Assembly (NCBI GenBank): GCA_016704895.1
Contig: JADIZG010000030.1
Coordinates: 1 to 55,477 of the forward strand
From: Betaproteobacteria bacterium
Lineage (GTDB): Bacteria > Pseudomonadota > Gammaproteobacteria > Burkholderiales > Casimicrobiaceae
Reading direction: 5' to 3'
DNA: 55,477 bases
Part shown: positions 7,810 to 17,518 of the stretch, in pieces
Position numbering within the stretch: the first letter of the stretch is position 1
Layout of the letters: each line of letters starts with the position of its first letter
Translations under genes and position numbers: made by a program
The notes under the pieces: generated by a model
Databases searched by the model: none
What the model saw: only the letters and a program-made list of their open reading frames with translations
What the model was told of the DNA's origin: nothing

Positions 7810-9177
7810 CTACGCGGCTTCCTTCACCGAGGGCAGTCCCGCCAGCGCCATGGCGAGCTCTCGGCCTCGTCGTAGTCCTGGTCGACCAGCTTGCCGCTGA
7901 AGTAGTCGATGTAGGCCTGCATGTCGAAGTGGCCGTGGCCGCACAGGTTGAACAGGATCGTGCGCGACCTGCCCTCCTCGCGGCAGCGGATCGCCTCGTC
8001 GATCGCGCCCTTGACCGCGTGGTTCGCCTCCGGCGCCGGCACGATGCCTTCCGCGCGGGCGAACTGCACGCCCGCCTCGAAGCACTGCAACTGCTGGTAG
8101 CCGACCGCCTCGATCAGGCCCAGCTCCTTGATGTGGCTCACCAGCGGCGCCATGCCGTGGTAGCGCAGGCCGCCGGCGTGGAAGCCGGGCGGCGTGAAGG
8201 TCGACCCCAGCGTGTGCATCTTGGTGAGCGGCGTCAGGTGCGCGGTGTCGCCGAAATCGTACGCGTAGCGGCCGCGGGTGAGGCTCGGACACGCCGCGGG
8301 CTCGACCGCCACGATCCGCACCTTCTTCCCGCCGCGCAGCTGCGCGCCGAGGAAGGGGAACGCGATGCCGGCGAAGTTCGAGCCGCCGGCGGTGCAGCCG
8401 ACGATCACGTCGGGATAGTCGTTCGCCATCTCGAGCTGCGCCATCGCCTCCGTCCCGATGATGGTCTGGTGCATCAGCACATGGTTGAGCACCGAACCCA
8501 GCGCGTACTTGGTGTCGTCGCGCTGCGCGGCCAGCTCCACCGCCTCGCTGATGGCGATGCCCAGGCTGCCCGGATGGTCCGGCGACTTCGCGAGGATGGC
8601 GCGGCCGGATCGTTTCGTTCGAAGGCGAGGCGACGCAGCGCGCGCCAAGGTCTCCATCAGCGCGCGCCGGTACGGCTTCTGGTTGTAGGAGACGCGGACC
8701 ATGAACACCTGCACTTCCAGGCCGAAGACGCTGCCGGCGAACGAGAGCGACGATCCCCACTGGCCGGCGCCGGTCTCGGTCGAGAGGCGCTTGATGCCGG
8801 CCTCCTGGTTGTAGAACGCCTGCGGAATCGCGGTGTTCGGCTTGTGGCTGCCGAGGGCGCACGCCTTCGTACTTGTAGTAGATCTTGGCCGGCGTGCCCA
8901 GGGCCGCTTCCAGCTTGTGGGCGCGGAACAGGGGGCTGGGCCGGTACATGCGGTAGACGTCGCGCACCGGCTCGGGGATCTCGATCTCGCGCTCGGTCGA
9001 CACCTCCTGCAGGATCAGCGCCATCGGGAACAGCGGTGCCAGGTCATCCGGTCCGATCGGCTTGCGGGTGCCCGGGTGCAGCACCGGCGGGAGCGGTTTC
9101 GGCAGGTCGGCCTGGATGTTGTACCAGGTCTTCGGGATTCTCGATTCCTCGAGGACGTACTTGACGGTGTCGGACAT
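7810..9177 (-). CDS. TrpB-like pyridoxal-phosphate enzyme (TrpB2-type tryptophan synthase beta chain), multiple frameshifts
   Basis: From ATG 9177 (preceded by AGGAGGAATC, a strong ribosome binding site) to TAG 7810 is 1368 nt, exactly 455 codons, the normal TrpB2 length. The conserved protein must nevertheless be read in changing frames. Breaks occur near 8855-8862 (after YYKYEGV; the next frame gives GSHKPNTAIPQAFYNQ with the PLP-binding Lys), near 8650 and 8600 (around ARCVASPSNET) and near 7855-7865 (the end should be AELAMALAGLPSVKEAA). The C-terminal part has CTAGGSNFAG, the PLP phosphate-binding Gly-rich loop. TrpB2 condenses indole with serine, but orphan copies without trpA may serve indole salvage. 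Compensating indels in an otherwise perfect gene point to sequence errors. A pseudogene is possible. Confidence 0.82.
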   Translation of the reverse strand: MSDTVKYVLEESRIPKTWYNIQADLPKPLPPVLHPGTRKPIGPDDLAPLFPMALILQEVSTEREIEIPEPVRDVYRMYRPSPLFRAHKLEAALGTPAKIYYKYEGVRPRQPQAEHRDSAGVLQPGGRHQAPLDRDRRRPVGIVALVRRQRLRPGSAGVHGPRLLQPEAVPARADGDLGARCVASPSNETIRPRHPREVAGPSGQPGHRHQRGGGAGRAARRHQVRAGFGAQPCADAPDHHRDGGDGAARDGERLSRRDRRLHRRRLELRRHRVPLPRRAAARREEGADRGGRARGVSEPHPRPLRVRFRRHRAPDAAHQDAHAGVDLHAARLPRRRPALPRHGAAGEPHQGAGPDRGGRLPAVAVLRGGRAVRPRGRHRAGAGGEPRGQGRDRRGDPLPRGGQVAHDPVQPVRPRPLRHAGLHRLLQRQAGRPGLRRGRELAMALAGLPSVKEAA

Positions 9178-9414
9178 GATTCCTCCTGGTCGGGTGGCTG
9201 CGCTCCCGTCGCGGGAGTCGTCGTGCCGTTGCTGAGAAGCGGGGACCTGCGATCGAGTGCAAGGGGGGGCTCCCTGGGCCGGACGACACACGGCCGTCCT
9301 TGACGCCAACGGCACGGACCGCCGATGCCGCTTCCATGGCTGGAGACGGACCGCCGAAGGTGGTGCGCAGCCGTCCTCCCGCGGATCGCCGCGGGAGGCG
9401 CGCGTACACCGAGG
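9178..9414. other. 237-nt intergenic region between the TrpB-like and DUF1329 genes
   Basis: It contains the ribosome binding site of the TrpB-like gene at its left end, and presumably its promoter, although no convincing -35/-10 pair is visible. A perfect hairpin lies near its right end. No ORF here has coding character. Confidence 0.5.
9375..9398 (-). terminator. 10-bp perfect hairpin after the DUF1329 gene
   Basis: cctcccgcgg and ccgcgggagg form a perfect 10-bp stem with a 4-nt ATCG loop, 16 nt downstream of the DUF1329 stop on the minus strand. It is a plausible end point for the MMPL/DUF1302/DUF1329 operon and would leave the TrpB-like gene with its own promoter. No T-run follows. Confidence 0.55.
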
Positions 9415-10719
9415 TCAATCACCGCCGCGCATGTTCTGCACGCTGAACAGCGAGACCGGCGTCAGCTTGCCGCCCATGTGCGCCTTGAACTGTCCGGTCG
9501 TGCAGTGCTTGGACTGGACGTCGACCATGCTGAAGAAGTCGTCCACCGGCGCGCCGCTGCCCTTGTTCTCGGGCAGGTGGTGGTCGGGCAGCGACTTGCC
9601 CACGGTGAAGCTCTTCCACAGCTCGCCCTTGCGATCGTAGATCAGCGTGCGCGACATGGTGAAGGTCTGCGAATCCACGTAGTAGACGCGCTTGCTGATC
9701 GGATGGCCGGGATCCACCGGCTTGGCCTCGAGCACGTACATCTTGCGCAATTGCCAGCTCACGATCGGGAAGCAGCCTCCCTTGCCGCCGAACGCGATGA
9801 ACCTGTAGCCGTCGGGCTCCTTGAACTCGTCGGACAGCTTCTGCTCGTTGTGGTTGAAGAACGGGGCCAGCATGTCGGCCGTGCCCTTGTAGGTCCAGAC
9901 CATGTCGGAGATGCGTCCGTTGTATCCCTCGAAATCCTCCACCATCAGGTCGCTGCCCAGGAACGCGTCGGTGACCTGCCCGGTGGCGAGCCGCCGCACG
10001 CGGCGCTGGAAGCCGAGGTAGAGGTACGCGTCGTCCCGCTTCAGGTCGTCGGAGAACCGCTGGATCAAAAGCTGCGTGTTCTTGACGTCGAGCGGTTCGA
10101 GCACCTTGGCGTAGATGCCGCGAAACAGCTGCGACGGATTCGGCGTCACTTCCGGCAGCGGCGGCTCGATGACCCGGTGCTTGTAGTTCAGGAAGTGGAA
10201 GCTGAAATTGAGCCGGCGCTCGATCTTGCCGCTGTTGAGGTCGCGGAACGTCCAGTAGAACGGCGTGATCGCGCCGTTGTCGCCGTAGTTGATCAGGCAT
10301 GAAGTTCCAGGCGAGCTTTCTCGCCGGCCTCGGATCCTTCAGGTCGGGCTCCTCGGGAAAGGGCCGCCCGGCGACGAAACCGGTGATCTCGCCGGGCTGG
10401 GCGCCGAGCTTGACCTTGTTCAGGTTCTTGCGCGTGGCGTCGACGTAGTTCGGGTGCAGGTCCAGCGACGTCGTGGGGCCGACCGGGATCTCGAGCCATC
10501 CGTCCTTGAGGTGCTGGTACAGCGCGGGATCCACCGCGTTCCTGAACGGCTCGACGTTGTCCTTGCCGATGACCAGGCCCGGCTTGATGCCCGGAAACGC
10601 CGGACGCCGTTCCGGTAGGGGAAGAAGGACTTGTCGACGTCGGCGTCGGTGGCCGCGAGGGCGATCGACGAGCATGCGACGGCCGCGAGCAGCGAACATC
10701 CCATCCATTGGCGTTTCAT
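9415..10719 (-). CDS. DUF1329 family outer-membrane/periplasmic protein, two frameshifts
   Basis: Read from ATG 10719, the product begins MKRQWMGCSLLAAVACSSIALA, a signal peptide, so it is exported. The conserved DUF1329 body includes GLVIGKDNVEPF, PFYWTFRDLNSGKIERRLNF, TPNPSQLFRGIYAKVLEPLDVK, LGFQRRVRRLATGQ, GKGGCFPIVSWQLRKMYVLEAKP and YDRKGELWKSF. DUF1329 proteins are thought to have a LolA-like beta fold and usually travel with DUF1302 and MMPL genes. Two indels interrupt the frame: one base missing near 10607 (between NGV and AFPGIKPG) and another near 10298 (between WNFM and LINYGDNG). The total is 435 codons and stays in frame overall, so these may be sequencing errors. It is the last gene of the operon, 20 nt after DUF1302. 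Confidence 0.85.
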
Positions 10720-10739
10720 CGTGATCTCTCCCGTGGTCG

Positions 10740-12738
10740 TCAGAACTTGTAGCGCAACGCGAACTGCACGAAATCCTCGTTGATGGCCATGCCGATCGGA
10801 CCCGAGCGGAAGCGGCCGAGCGGCTCGAAGCCGCCGAGGCCCGCGGACATCGTGGCTTCGCCGGGGGGTCCGGTGAATCCCGGGAACGGGTTGGCCGTGC
10901 GGTCGTCGTCGAACTTGCGCGCGCCGGTCCCGGCCTTGATGTTCGCGCCGAAGGTCAGCTTCAGGTTGTCGGTCACCAGCCACTCGACGGACGGCGCCAC
11001 GGCGCCGGCCTGCGCGCGGACGTCGTACGCCATGAGCAGCTGCGGGCTCAGCCGGTCGTTCTGGTACCAGCCCTTGACCAGCAGCGTCCCGATCCAGTTG
11101 TCCTTCCAGTCGGGCATCCCGATCCTGCCCAGCGGCCCGTCGGCCTGCTCGTGGTCCAGCAGGTGCTGGCCGAAGATCTGGCCCGAGATCAGGAAGGTGC
11201 GATCCTTGTTGAGCATCGGGATGAACGTCGGGCGGTCCAAGCCGATCACGTACCGCACCACCTTCGATTCCTTGAACAGGCGCGGCTGCATCGTGCTCGG
11301 GAACTCCTCGCCCTTGGTGATCGCGGCCTCCATGCGAATCACCGACCCGATCGCGTCGGCCTGGATGTCGAGCGACCCGCCGAGCAGGTTCACCCGGGGG
11401 AAATCGAGGTCGAAGGCGATCAGGTAGGGAAACGTGCCGGTCGCGCCGGTGAACGGGTGCACCGACGTGATGCCGCCGCGAAGGCTGGGAAGCTGCGAGC
11501 GGTAGGTGAGGAAGTTGACCGAGAAGCTCAAGGCGTCCTTGGTCACGCCTTCGAACTTGAGCCCGAGCTGGGTGTTGTCGAGCGACCAGCCGGGCAGGTT
11601 CACGTCGCGGATGCCGATCTGGTTGGGGCCGGAACGTCGTGGCCAGGCCCGGCGTCCCGTTGATCGCGCCGGCGCCCGCGAAGTTGGCGACCGTGCCTCC
11701 GTTGTCCCACAGGTTCTTCATGCCGCGGAAGAAGCATCCCGCGTCGAGGATCACGTTGGGCGAGCCGCATTGCCCGAGGTTGTGGGGGCGGAACTTGTCG
11801 AAGTTCCACACGACCTGGAAGTTGCGGTCCTGGAAGCTTTCGCTCGCGCCCATCCGGTACTCGAACTGCGCGATCCACATCGGGATGCGTATGTCCTGCA
11901 TCTCGTCGTAGATGTTGTTGCGCGAATAGTCGATCTGGTTGATCACGTCGAGGACGCGGAACAGGTCGGTGCGGCCCCAGATCACCTGCTGCTTGCCGAT
12001 CTTGAGGAAAAGGCTCTTGCCGTCGGACAGCGGAACGGTCCCCGCGAAGTAGGCTTCGCGAAGGAAGTCGAGGCGGTCGTTGAACTCCGGCGACTCCAGC
12101 TCCTGCAGGCTGGCGTCCATGTAGTCCCTGAGGCAGCCGCGCGAGTCGGTGTCGCAGGGACGCACCGGCACGCCGAAGGCGACTCCCCCGTCGGTGTCGT
12201 GCAGCTGGCTCCCCAGGACGACCATGCCGTCGTTCGGGTTGTTGAGCAGCATGTTTCCGCTGTTGAACAGCGCGATCGGCGCCTCGCCGTGCGGCACCGG
12301 CCCCGTGCCCAGGAGCGTCCCCGGAGGCGCGCCGAACAGCGCGCTGTAGTCCTGCCCCGGGACGCCGTTCTCCAGCGAGACCGGTCCGCCGGCCCGGTTG
12401 CCGAACCGGAGGTCGTTCATCCGGTATACCGCGTCGAACGTTCCCCGCAGCTTCACGTTGAACCCGAGGCTGGAGAACGGGCCGGTGGCCCCCAGCTTCT
12501 TGTCGGCCTCCATCTGCAGCGTGTTGCGGAACTTCGCGAGCCCGACGTCCCGCCTGCTGTGGGTGTCGTTCTCGTAGAAGACGTCGACCACCCACGGATT
12601 GGCGCCGGCCGGTTCCCCGGCCGCTGTCGCGACCGCCGGGAACTGCCCGAGCATGGCCAGCGGCCCGAGCAGCAGCAGCATGCGTGCGAAACGCGCCGGT
12701 GTCGGCGTCGGTGTTCCTTGTTTCCTGGAATCTGCCAT
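10740..12738 (-). CDS. DUF1302 family outer-membrane protein, one frameshift
   Basis: About 665 residues from ATG 12738, with GAGGGGAG as ribosome binding site. The N-terminus has a signal peptide (ARMLLLLGPLAMLGQFPAVATA). The body matches DUF1302: LREAYFAGTVPLSDGKSLFLKIGKQQVIWGRTDLFRVLDVINQIDYSRNNIYDEMQDIRIP, and a C-terminal set of amphipathic strands ending FVQFALRYKF, an outer-membrane beta-barrel signature with terminal Phe. A single extra base near 11630 (between TTFRPQ and NQIGIRDVNLPGW) splits the frame; the span is 1999 nt. It lies 139 nt downstream of the MMPL gene. The likely role is an outer-membrane channel or receptor for the same hydrophobic substrate, inferred from context. 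Confidence 0.86.
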
Positions 12739-12877
12739 GAGCGCGCTCCCCTCGTCGATGGTGGAACTTCCCCCGGCCTGCCTGAGCCCCGAACGCCAGC
12801 GCGCGCGGCATCGCCGCCGCAACGCGCCTTCCGGCATCGCGAACGCGCCGCGTGGCGCGGCCGCGATGCCGTGATGT

Positions 12878-15256
12878 CTAATCGACCTGAACCACGCCGT
12901 CCTCGTCCAGCCGGGCCCGCGTGATGAACGCCGGCTTGAACACGACGACCCACGCCGGCACCAGGAACATCGCTGCCACGGCGTTGAGAACCAGCATCAC
13001 GGTCAGGAGCAGCGCCGAGTCCGACTGGAACCGCAGGTCGGAGAGCACCACCCACATCGCCACCCCGGCGATCAGCGTGGCCGCCGTGAAGGTCACCGCG
13101 AAACCGGTGGTCGCCATGGCGCGCGTCACCGCCCGATGCAGGTCCCCCAGGTTCGCCATCTCCTCGCGGATGCGGTTCATCAGGTAGATGGCGTAGTCGA
13201 TGCCCACGCCGATGCCGACCGCGATCACAGGCACGGTGTTGACGTTGATGCCGATGCCCTTGACGCCCATGTACGCGTAGGTGAGCACGGTGGCGAAGAG
13301 CATGGGCAGCACCATCAGCCACCCTGCGTGCAGCGACCCGTAGAACAGCGTCACGAACACGAACGAGAGCACCAGCACCAGCGGGACGATGAGCTTGTTG
13401 TCGTCGCGCACCGCTTCGTTGATCGCCGCGTTCACGCCGACCACGCCTCCGGCGAGCAGGATGTCGAGATCCTTCGCGCGGCCGCTCACCGCGGCGACCC
13501 CTTCCCGCGCTAGCCGGATGGCCCGGTCGATCGTGCCGGCCTGGTGGTCCTTGTAGAAGAACACCAGATTGGCCTCGGTCTCCTCGGGGTTCAGGAACTC
13601 CTTCAGCGCGCCGGGAATCGGGCTCGCGGCCATGTACGCGAACATCAGCCCGCCGACTTCCGCCGCCGTGTCCGGGATCTGGCTCCAGCGCGGATCGGTG
13701 TTGTGGGTCAGGCTGTTGACGGCGCGCACCAGTCCCGGCAGCCCCTTGGCCCCGCCGAGCGCCGGGTCCTGCAGCATGTGGTTCTGGAAATCCTCGAGCG
13801 CATGCAGCACCTCGGGGCGCTTGAGCCCGCCCTTGTCGGCGGTGCGCGCCACGATGTAGAGCTCCTCGGAGCCGGGGAAGCGGGTGTTGATGGCCTTGGA
13901 GGAGACGTTGTAGTCGTGCGCGGGAAAGAGCAGCGGGCTGCCCGGTTCGGCCTCGCCGACCTGCACCCGGGCGCCGAAGGTCGCGCCGACGGCGAACAGT
14001 CCCAGCGCGACGACGAGCACGCCGATCGCGCCCGAGCGCCGCACGACCACGCCGAAGAGCGCGATCACCCCGTTGCGAACGCTGCCGTAGCGGTAGGCGG
14101 TCTTGCGGGGTTGCGGCAGGATGTACAGCAGGAGCGGGACGACCAGCAGCACCGTGAACACGACCGAGAACGCCCAGAACGCGGCGTAGTAGCCCAGCTT
14201 GGTGTTGATCGGCGCCGCCCCGAGCGCGAGCACCAGGATGCCCACGGTGTCCACGATCACCGCGAGCGAGCCGGGACGGAAGAGATCGTCGAAAGCGTTC
14301 CGGGCCGCGACCTTCGAATCCCCGACCACGGCGAGTTCGCCGTAGTAGCGCTCGACCAGCTGGATGCTGTGGGACATCGCGCGCGCGGCGATCAGGAACG
14401 GGATCACCAGCGTCAGCGGGTCGACGTTGAACTTGAGCAGCGAGACGAAGCCCAGCCCCCAGAGGGACGAGAGGACGATGCCCAGCAGCGGAAGCAGCAC
14501 GCCGTACAGCCGCCGGAAGTAGGCGATCAGCAGCGCCACCATCAGCAGCAGCGTGTAAAGGAAGATCTGCAGGATCTGCGGCAGGTAGGTGTAGACCCAG
14601 CCGATCAGCACCGGCTGCCCGGTGGCGTAGATCCGCACGCCCTGTGTCGCCTCGCTGGCGCGGATCTTCTGCAGCTCGCCGAATGCCCTGACGTAGTCGA
14701 GGCTCTCGCTTTCGTTGAACTGCGCCTTGATCAGCGCCGCCTTCATGTCCGGCGAGACCATGAGCCCGTAGACGCGGGGGTTCGCGCGGACGTCGTTCTG
14801 CAGTTGCGCCAGATCCCCGGCCGCCAGCGATCCGCGACCCGGATCGTAGTAAGGCTGGGAGTTGAGCTCCCCGGTCTCGGAGAGCCACACCTTGCGCGCG
14901 GCGCGATGGGTGAGGCTCGACACCAGGTTGTGGTTGACCCCCGGCAGGCTGTCGACCGCCGTGGTGACCCGATGGATCAGCGCCAGCGTCTCGTTGGTGA
15001 AGATCGTGCCCTTGTCGACCTCGATCGCGACGGCGATCTGGCTCGCCCCCCCGAAGCTGTCGCGGATCTCGTTGTGCAGCTTGATGAACGGGTGCTGCTG
15101 CGGCAGCAGGTCGTCGAACTCCGAGTGCATCTTGAGAGCGGGGATCTGCCAGGCGAAGAACACGGTGACGAGCAGGATCGCGCCGAGGATGATTCGCGGC
15201 GAGCGAAACACCTGCTCTTCCATCCGATGCAGCGCGTGGGAGACCCGGTGTCTCAT
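12878..15256 (-). CDS. MMPL/RND superfamily transporter
   Basis: An intact 792-residue inner-membrane protein. It has the two-halved RND layout: TM1 at about residues 23-40, a large periplasmic loop with SFGGASQIAVAIEV, then a TM cluster at roughly 225-400 (QIFLYTLLLMVALLIAYFRR, VIPFLIAARAMSHSIQ). A second TM at about 430, a second loop and a second TM cluster (LIVPLVLVLSFVFVTLFYGS, PVIAVGIGVGIDYAIYLMNRI) follow. GIGVGIDYAIYLMNR carries the TM10 acidic residue used for proton coupling in MMPL/HpnN-type pumps. Such proteins move hydrophobic molecules such as hopanoids and lipids. YCF48, DUF1302 and DUF1329 neighbours define a recurring envelope cassette; the substrate here is unknown. Confidence 0.9.
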   Translation of the reverse strand: MRHRVSHALHRMEEQVFRSPRIILGAILLVTVFFAWQIPALKMHSEFDDLLPQQHPFIKLHNEIRDSFGGASQIAVAIEVDKGTIFTNETLALIHRVTTAVDSLPGVNHNLVSSLTHRAARKVWLSETGELNSQPYYDPGRGSLAAGDLAQLQNDVRANPRVYGLMVSPDMKAALIKAQFNESESLDYVRAFGELQKIRASEATQGVRIYATGQPVLIGWVYTYLPQILQIFLYTLLLMVALLIAYFRRLYGVLLPLLGIVLSSLWGLGFVSLLKFNVDPLTLVIPFLIAARAMSHSIQLVERYYGELAVVGDSKVAARNAFDDLFRPGSLAVIVDTVGILVLALGAAPINTKLGYYAAFWAFSVVFTVLLVVPLLLYILPQPRKTAYRYGSVRNGVIALFGVVVRRSGAIGVLVVALGLFAVGATFGARVQVGEAEPGSPLLFPAHDYNVSSKAINTRFPGSEELYIVARTADKGGLKRPEVLHALEDFQNHMLQDPALGGAKGLPGLVRAVNSLTHNTDPRWSQIPDTAAEVGGLMFAYMAASPIPGALKEFLNPEETEANLVFFYKDHQAGTIDRAIRLAREGVAAVSGRAKDLDILLAGGVVGVNAAINEAVRDDNKLIVPLVLVLSFVFVTLFYGSLHAGWLMVLPMLFATVLTYAYMGVKGIGINVNTVPVIAVGIGVGIDYAIYLMNRIREEMANLGDLHRAVTRAMATTGFAVTFTAATLIAGVAMWVVLSDLRFQSDSALLLTVMLVLNAVAAMFLVPAWVVVFKPAFITRARLDEDGVVQVD

Positions 15257-15265
15257 CGGCGGGCC

Positions 15266-16234
15266 TCAGTTCCCGGCGCCGGACGCGGCGGAAGCGGTGG
15301 AGACGATCTGCAGCGTCCCCGCCCCGCCCGCCACCAGCATCGCCGTCGGGCCGAGCGAGCGTCCGGCACGGAGCCACGGCGCCGGCAGTCCCTGCGCGGT
15401 GGGAATCCACTCCCGCTGCGTGCGTTTGAGCACCAGCCCGTTCACGCCCAGCGCCCAGGTCTCGCCGCCGTGACCCACGACGCCGTACATCGGCGCGCCA
15501 GTCCGGTTGGGCTCCCGCGCCCAGGTCCTGCCGCCGTCGACCGTGTGAACGATGACGCCGCCCAGTCCGCTCACCGACCCCGTGCTCGGGTCCGAGAACA
15601 GCGCGGCATAGGGATAGAAATCGTCCGAGATCCGGGAGCCCGGGACCCAATGGGCGCCGCCGTCGACCGTGGTCAGGAAGAGCCCGAACTCCCCGCTGAT
15701 CACCGCGTGCTCGCCATCGAGGAACTGGATCGTCGTGAGCATCGCGTCCTCGCCCAGCGACGTTTCCTGCCAGGTCGCGCCGCGGTCGCGGCTCGCGAGG
15801 ATCGTGCTGTTGCTGCCCACGACCCAGATCCGACCCCGCGGATCGCAGGCGAGCGCGAGCGGATTGGCCCGGGTCTTCAATTCCTTCGCCTGCCACTGCT
15901 TCGCGGCGCGGTCGCCGAGCCACACCTTGCGATAGAAATCCAGCGCGGCGTACGAGCCGTCCGGACAGGCGGACACGGCGATCAGCGGAGGCTTGCCGGG
16001 GAGTTCCTCTCGTGCCCAGGTCCTGCCGTTGTCGCTCGAGGAGAGGACGGCGCCGAACGCGCCCACGACGACCAGCGTCGTGCCGTTTCCCGCCACGGCC
16101 TGGAACTGGTCGGAACGCCGCACCGGTCCCGCCTGCTCGGCCAGCGCGCCCACGGGATCCGCGGGGACCTGGCAAGCCACGACGGTGACCGCCAGCAGCG
16201 CGCCCGCGATTCCCCTCAGGCCGAGCATAGCCAT
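15266..16234 (-). CDS. YCF48/BNR-repeat lipoprotein
   Basis: The ATG at 16234 is preferred over an in-frame start 30 nt upstream because GAGGGGGA lies 8 nt before it. The N-terminus MAMLGLRGIAGALLAVTVVAC resembles a lipoprotein signal with its lipid-anchored Cys near residue 21. The rest is a beta-propeller of BNR/Asp-box repeats: SSSDNGRTWAREE, ASRDRGATWQETS, TTVDGGAHW and HTVDGGRTWAREP, separated by about 45-60 residues. YCF48-like proteins act as assembly factors in photosynthesis, but in proteobacteria copies next to MMPL genes probably scaffold the transporter. It is the first gene of the minus-strand operon, 9 nt before the MMPL gene. Confidence 0.82.
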   Translation of the reverse strand: MAMLGLRGIAGALLAVTVVACQVPADPVGALAEQAGPVRRSDQFQAVAGNGTTLVVVGAFGAVLSSSDNGRTWAREELPGKPPLIAVSACPDGSYAALDFYRKVWLGDRAAKQWQAKELKTRANPLALACDPRGRIWVVGSNSTILASRDRGATWQETSLGEDAMLTTIQFLDGEHAVISGEFGLFLTTVDGGAHWVPGSRISDDFYPYAALFSDPSTGSVSGLGGVIVHTVDGGRTWAREPNRTGAPMYGVVGHGGETWALGVNGLVLKRTQREWIPTAQGLPAPWLRAGRSLGPTAMLVAGGAGTLQIVSTASAASGAGN

Positions 16235-16672
16235 CGGACCGTCCCCCTCGTTCGTGGCGCGCACTGCGGAACCGCAATCGTTGCCGCACGCGGACCGGAT
16301 CGGGACCGCGCGAGAACCGGGAATACGTGATGCGCCTGCCGTCGGGACGATCCGCTTTCGGTCCGCGACCGCGTGCAGGCAGGCCGATGAACGCGGACCG
16401 GTCGCGATGCACGCATGAGACCGGTCGCAGTACGTCCTGCCGTTCGCGATCGCTCGTTATAGGCACCGAATTCCCGCACCGCGTTGATGGATATCAAGCG
16501 GCGAGGCACCGGCATGTGGCATGCGCCGGCACCGTCGTCGACGATCGGCGGGACAGCGCGCGTTACGCACCTGCACCATTTCCGCAGGCGTACCGTGCCA
16601 TCGCCCACGGCCGGCGACGGCCGCGTTCGCTGCCGGCTGCAGCGCCGCCCGCAAGCACCCGGTCGCACGGAT
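16235..16672. other. 438-nt intergenic region upstream of the MMPL operon
   Basis: No frame here has protein-like composition. It should hold the promoter of the minus-strand YCF48-MMPL operon. A weak TATAAC hexamer occurs on the minus strand at 16456-16461 but no -35 partner is seen. Its right end borders the 3' end of the ParB-fold gene. I see no hairpin, repeat or RNA gene I would defend. Confidence 0.4.
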
Positions 16673-17518
16673 TCATTCATCGAACAGCACCGTCGATTCC
16701 TGGTAGGACCGCACTTCCTTCGCCTGGACCTTCGTCTTCATCCAATCCATCAGCCAGTCGTTCTTCGACTGCGCCGATCGATCGTCGCGCAGGATGGACA
16801 CGGGAAAATTGACGCGCAGCGCCCGATGCGGAATCAGGTGGCGCGTGATGCCCGCCGGCAGCCTGGCGCCGACGCGGGCGAGGTCGACGATCTCCGCCGG
16901 CTCGTAGCGCGGGAACACGACCAGGGCGGTGACGTCGTCGTGCCAGGACAGGAGATCGTCGATGTGGTCGGTGCGGACGCGGCAGATCCGGCCGTGGGAC
17001 CGGTAGATGTCGACCAGCGCGTTCAGCCGCGCCGTGCGCTCGTGCAGATCGCCGGCCGCACCGACCGCATACGCGCGGCCGTCGGGATGGACGACGAAGG
17101 CCAGCGCTTCGCGCCGGGCCACGAGCGCGCGCGCGTGCATCACGTCGGACGGTTCGAGGCGCGCGCCGACGAGCTCCTCCACCAGCGCATCGAACCGGTC
17201 GCGGGGGAATCCGCAGACCAGGTGGTGCCAGGTGTCCAGCGCCAGGGCCGGGTCGTCGTAATCGACGACCTGCGCGACGACGTGCACGAGCCCCAGCGCC
17301 GACGCCGCCGTCACCCGGTTCGCGCCGTCGAGCACGACGAAGGGCGGTCCGCCATCGACCGGCGCCACGATCGGCGGGTTCTTCAGCACGCCGTCGGACA
17401 CGATCCGCTGCGCCAGCGGATCGCTGCGCTGCGCATCGTGCTGCTCGTGCAGCAGCAGGTCGGCGACGCGCAGGACGCGCAGATCGGGCATCTCGGACGA
17501 GCGCTGGCGCGCGTTCAC
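16673..17518 (-). CDS. ParB/sulfiredoxin-fold protein, SbnI/SerK-like
   Basis: A 281-residue product. The N-terminal ~90 residues match the ParB-type fold: LRVADLLLHEQHDAQR, IVSDGVLKNPPIVAPV and VVLDGANRVTAASALGLVHVVAQVVDY. The HE...DG.L..PPI...DG.NR pattern is that of SbnI (regulator and free L-serine kinase of staphylopine-type siderophore loci) and archaeal SerK, not of chromosome-partition ParB, which would have a DNA-binding HTH next. The C-terminal ~190 residues are unassigned. The GTG start overlaps the stop of the upstream oxidoreductase gene as GTGA and has AGGGGG in place as ribosome binding site; an ATG 9 codons later is a weaker alternative. Possible roles: serine or amino-acid kinase, or effector-binding regulator of the coupled enzyme. 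Confidence 0.72.
   Translation of the reverse strand: MNARQRSSEMPDLRVLRVADLLLHEQHDAQRSDPLAQRIVSDGVLKNPPIVAPVDGGPPFVVLDGANRVTAASALGLVHVVAQVVDYDDPALALDTWHHLVCGFPRDRFDALVEELVGARLEPSDVMHARALVARREALAFVVHPDGRAYAVGAAGDLHERTARLNALVDIYRSHGRICRVRTDHIDDLLSWHDDVTALVVFPRYEPAEIVDLARVGARLPAGITRHLIPHRALRVNFPVSILRDDRSAQSKNDWLMDWMKTKVQAKEVRSYQESTVLFDE

Noticed and set aside
4449..9164. A 1571-codon open frame on the plus strand
   Set aside because: It crosses denD, the DUF6498-like gene, dusA and the TrpB-like gene in wrong frames or antisense; composition is Arg/Ala/Pro-rich and no family motif appears. It is a by-product of high GC.
12453..16466. A 1337-codon minus-strand open frame over MMPL and YCF48
   Set aside because: It is offset by one base from the intact MMPL and YCF48 genes and consists of Arg/Gly-rich text.
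16673..17518. Chromosome-partition parB
   Set aside because: There is no parA neighbour and no HTH domain after the ParB-like fold, and the motif pattern is of the SbnI/SerK kind.
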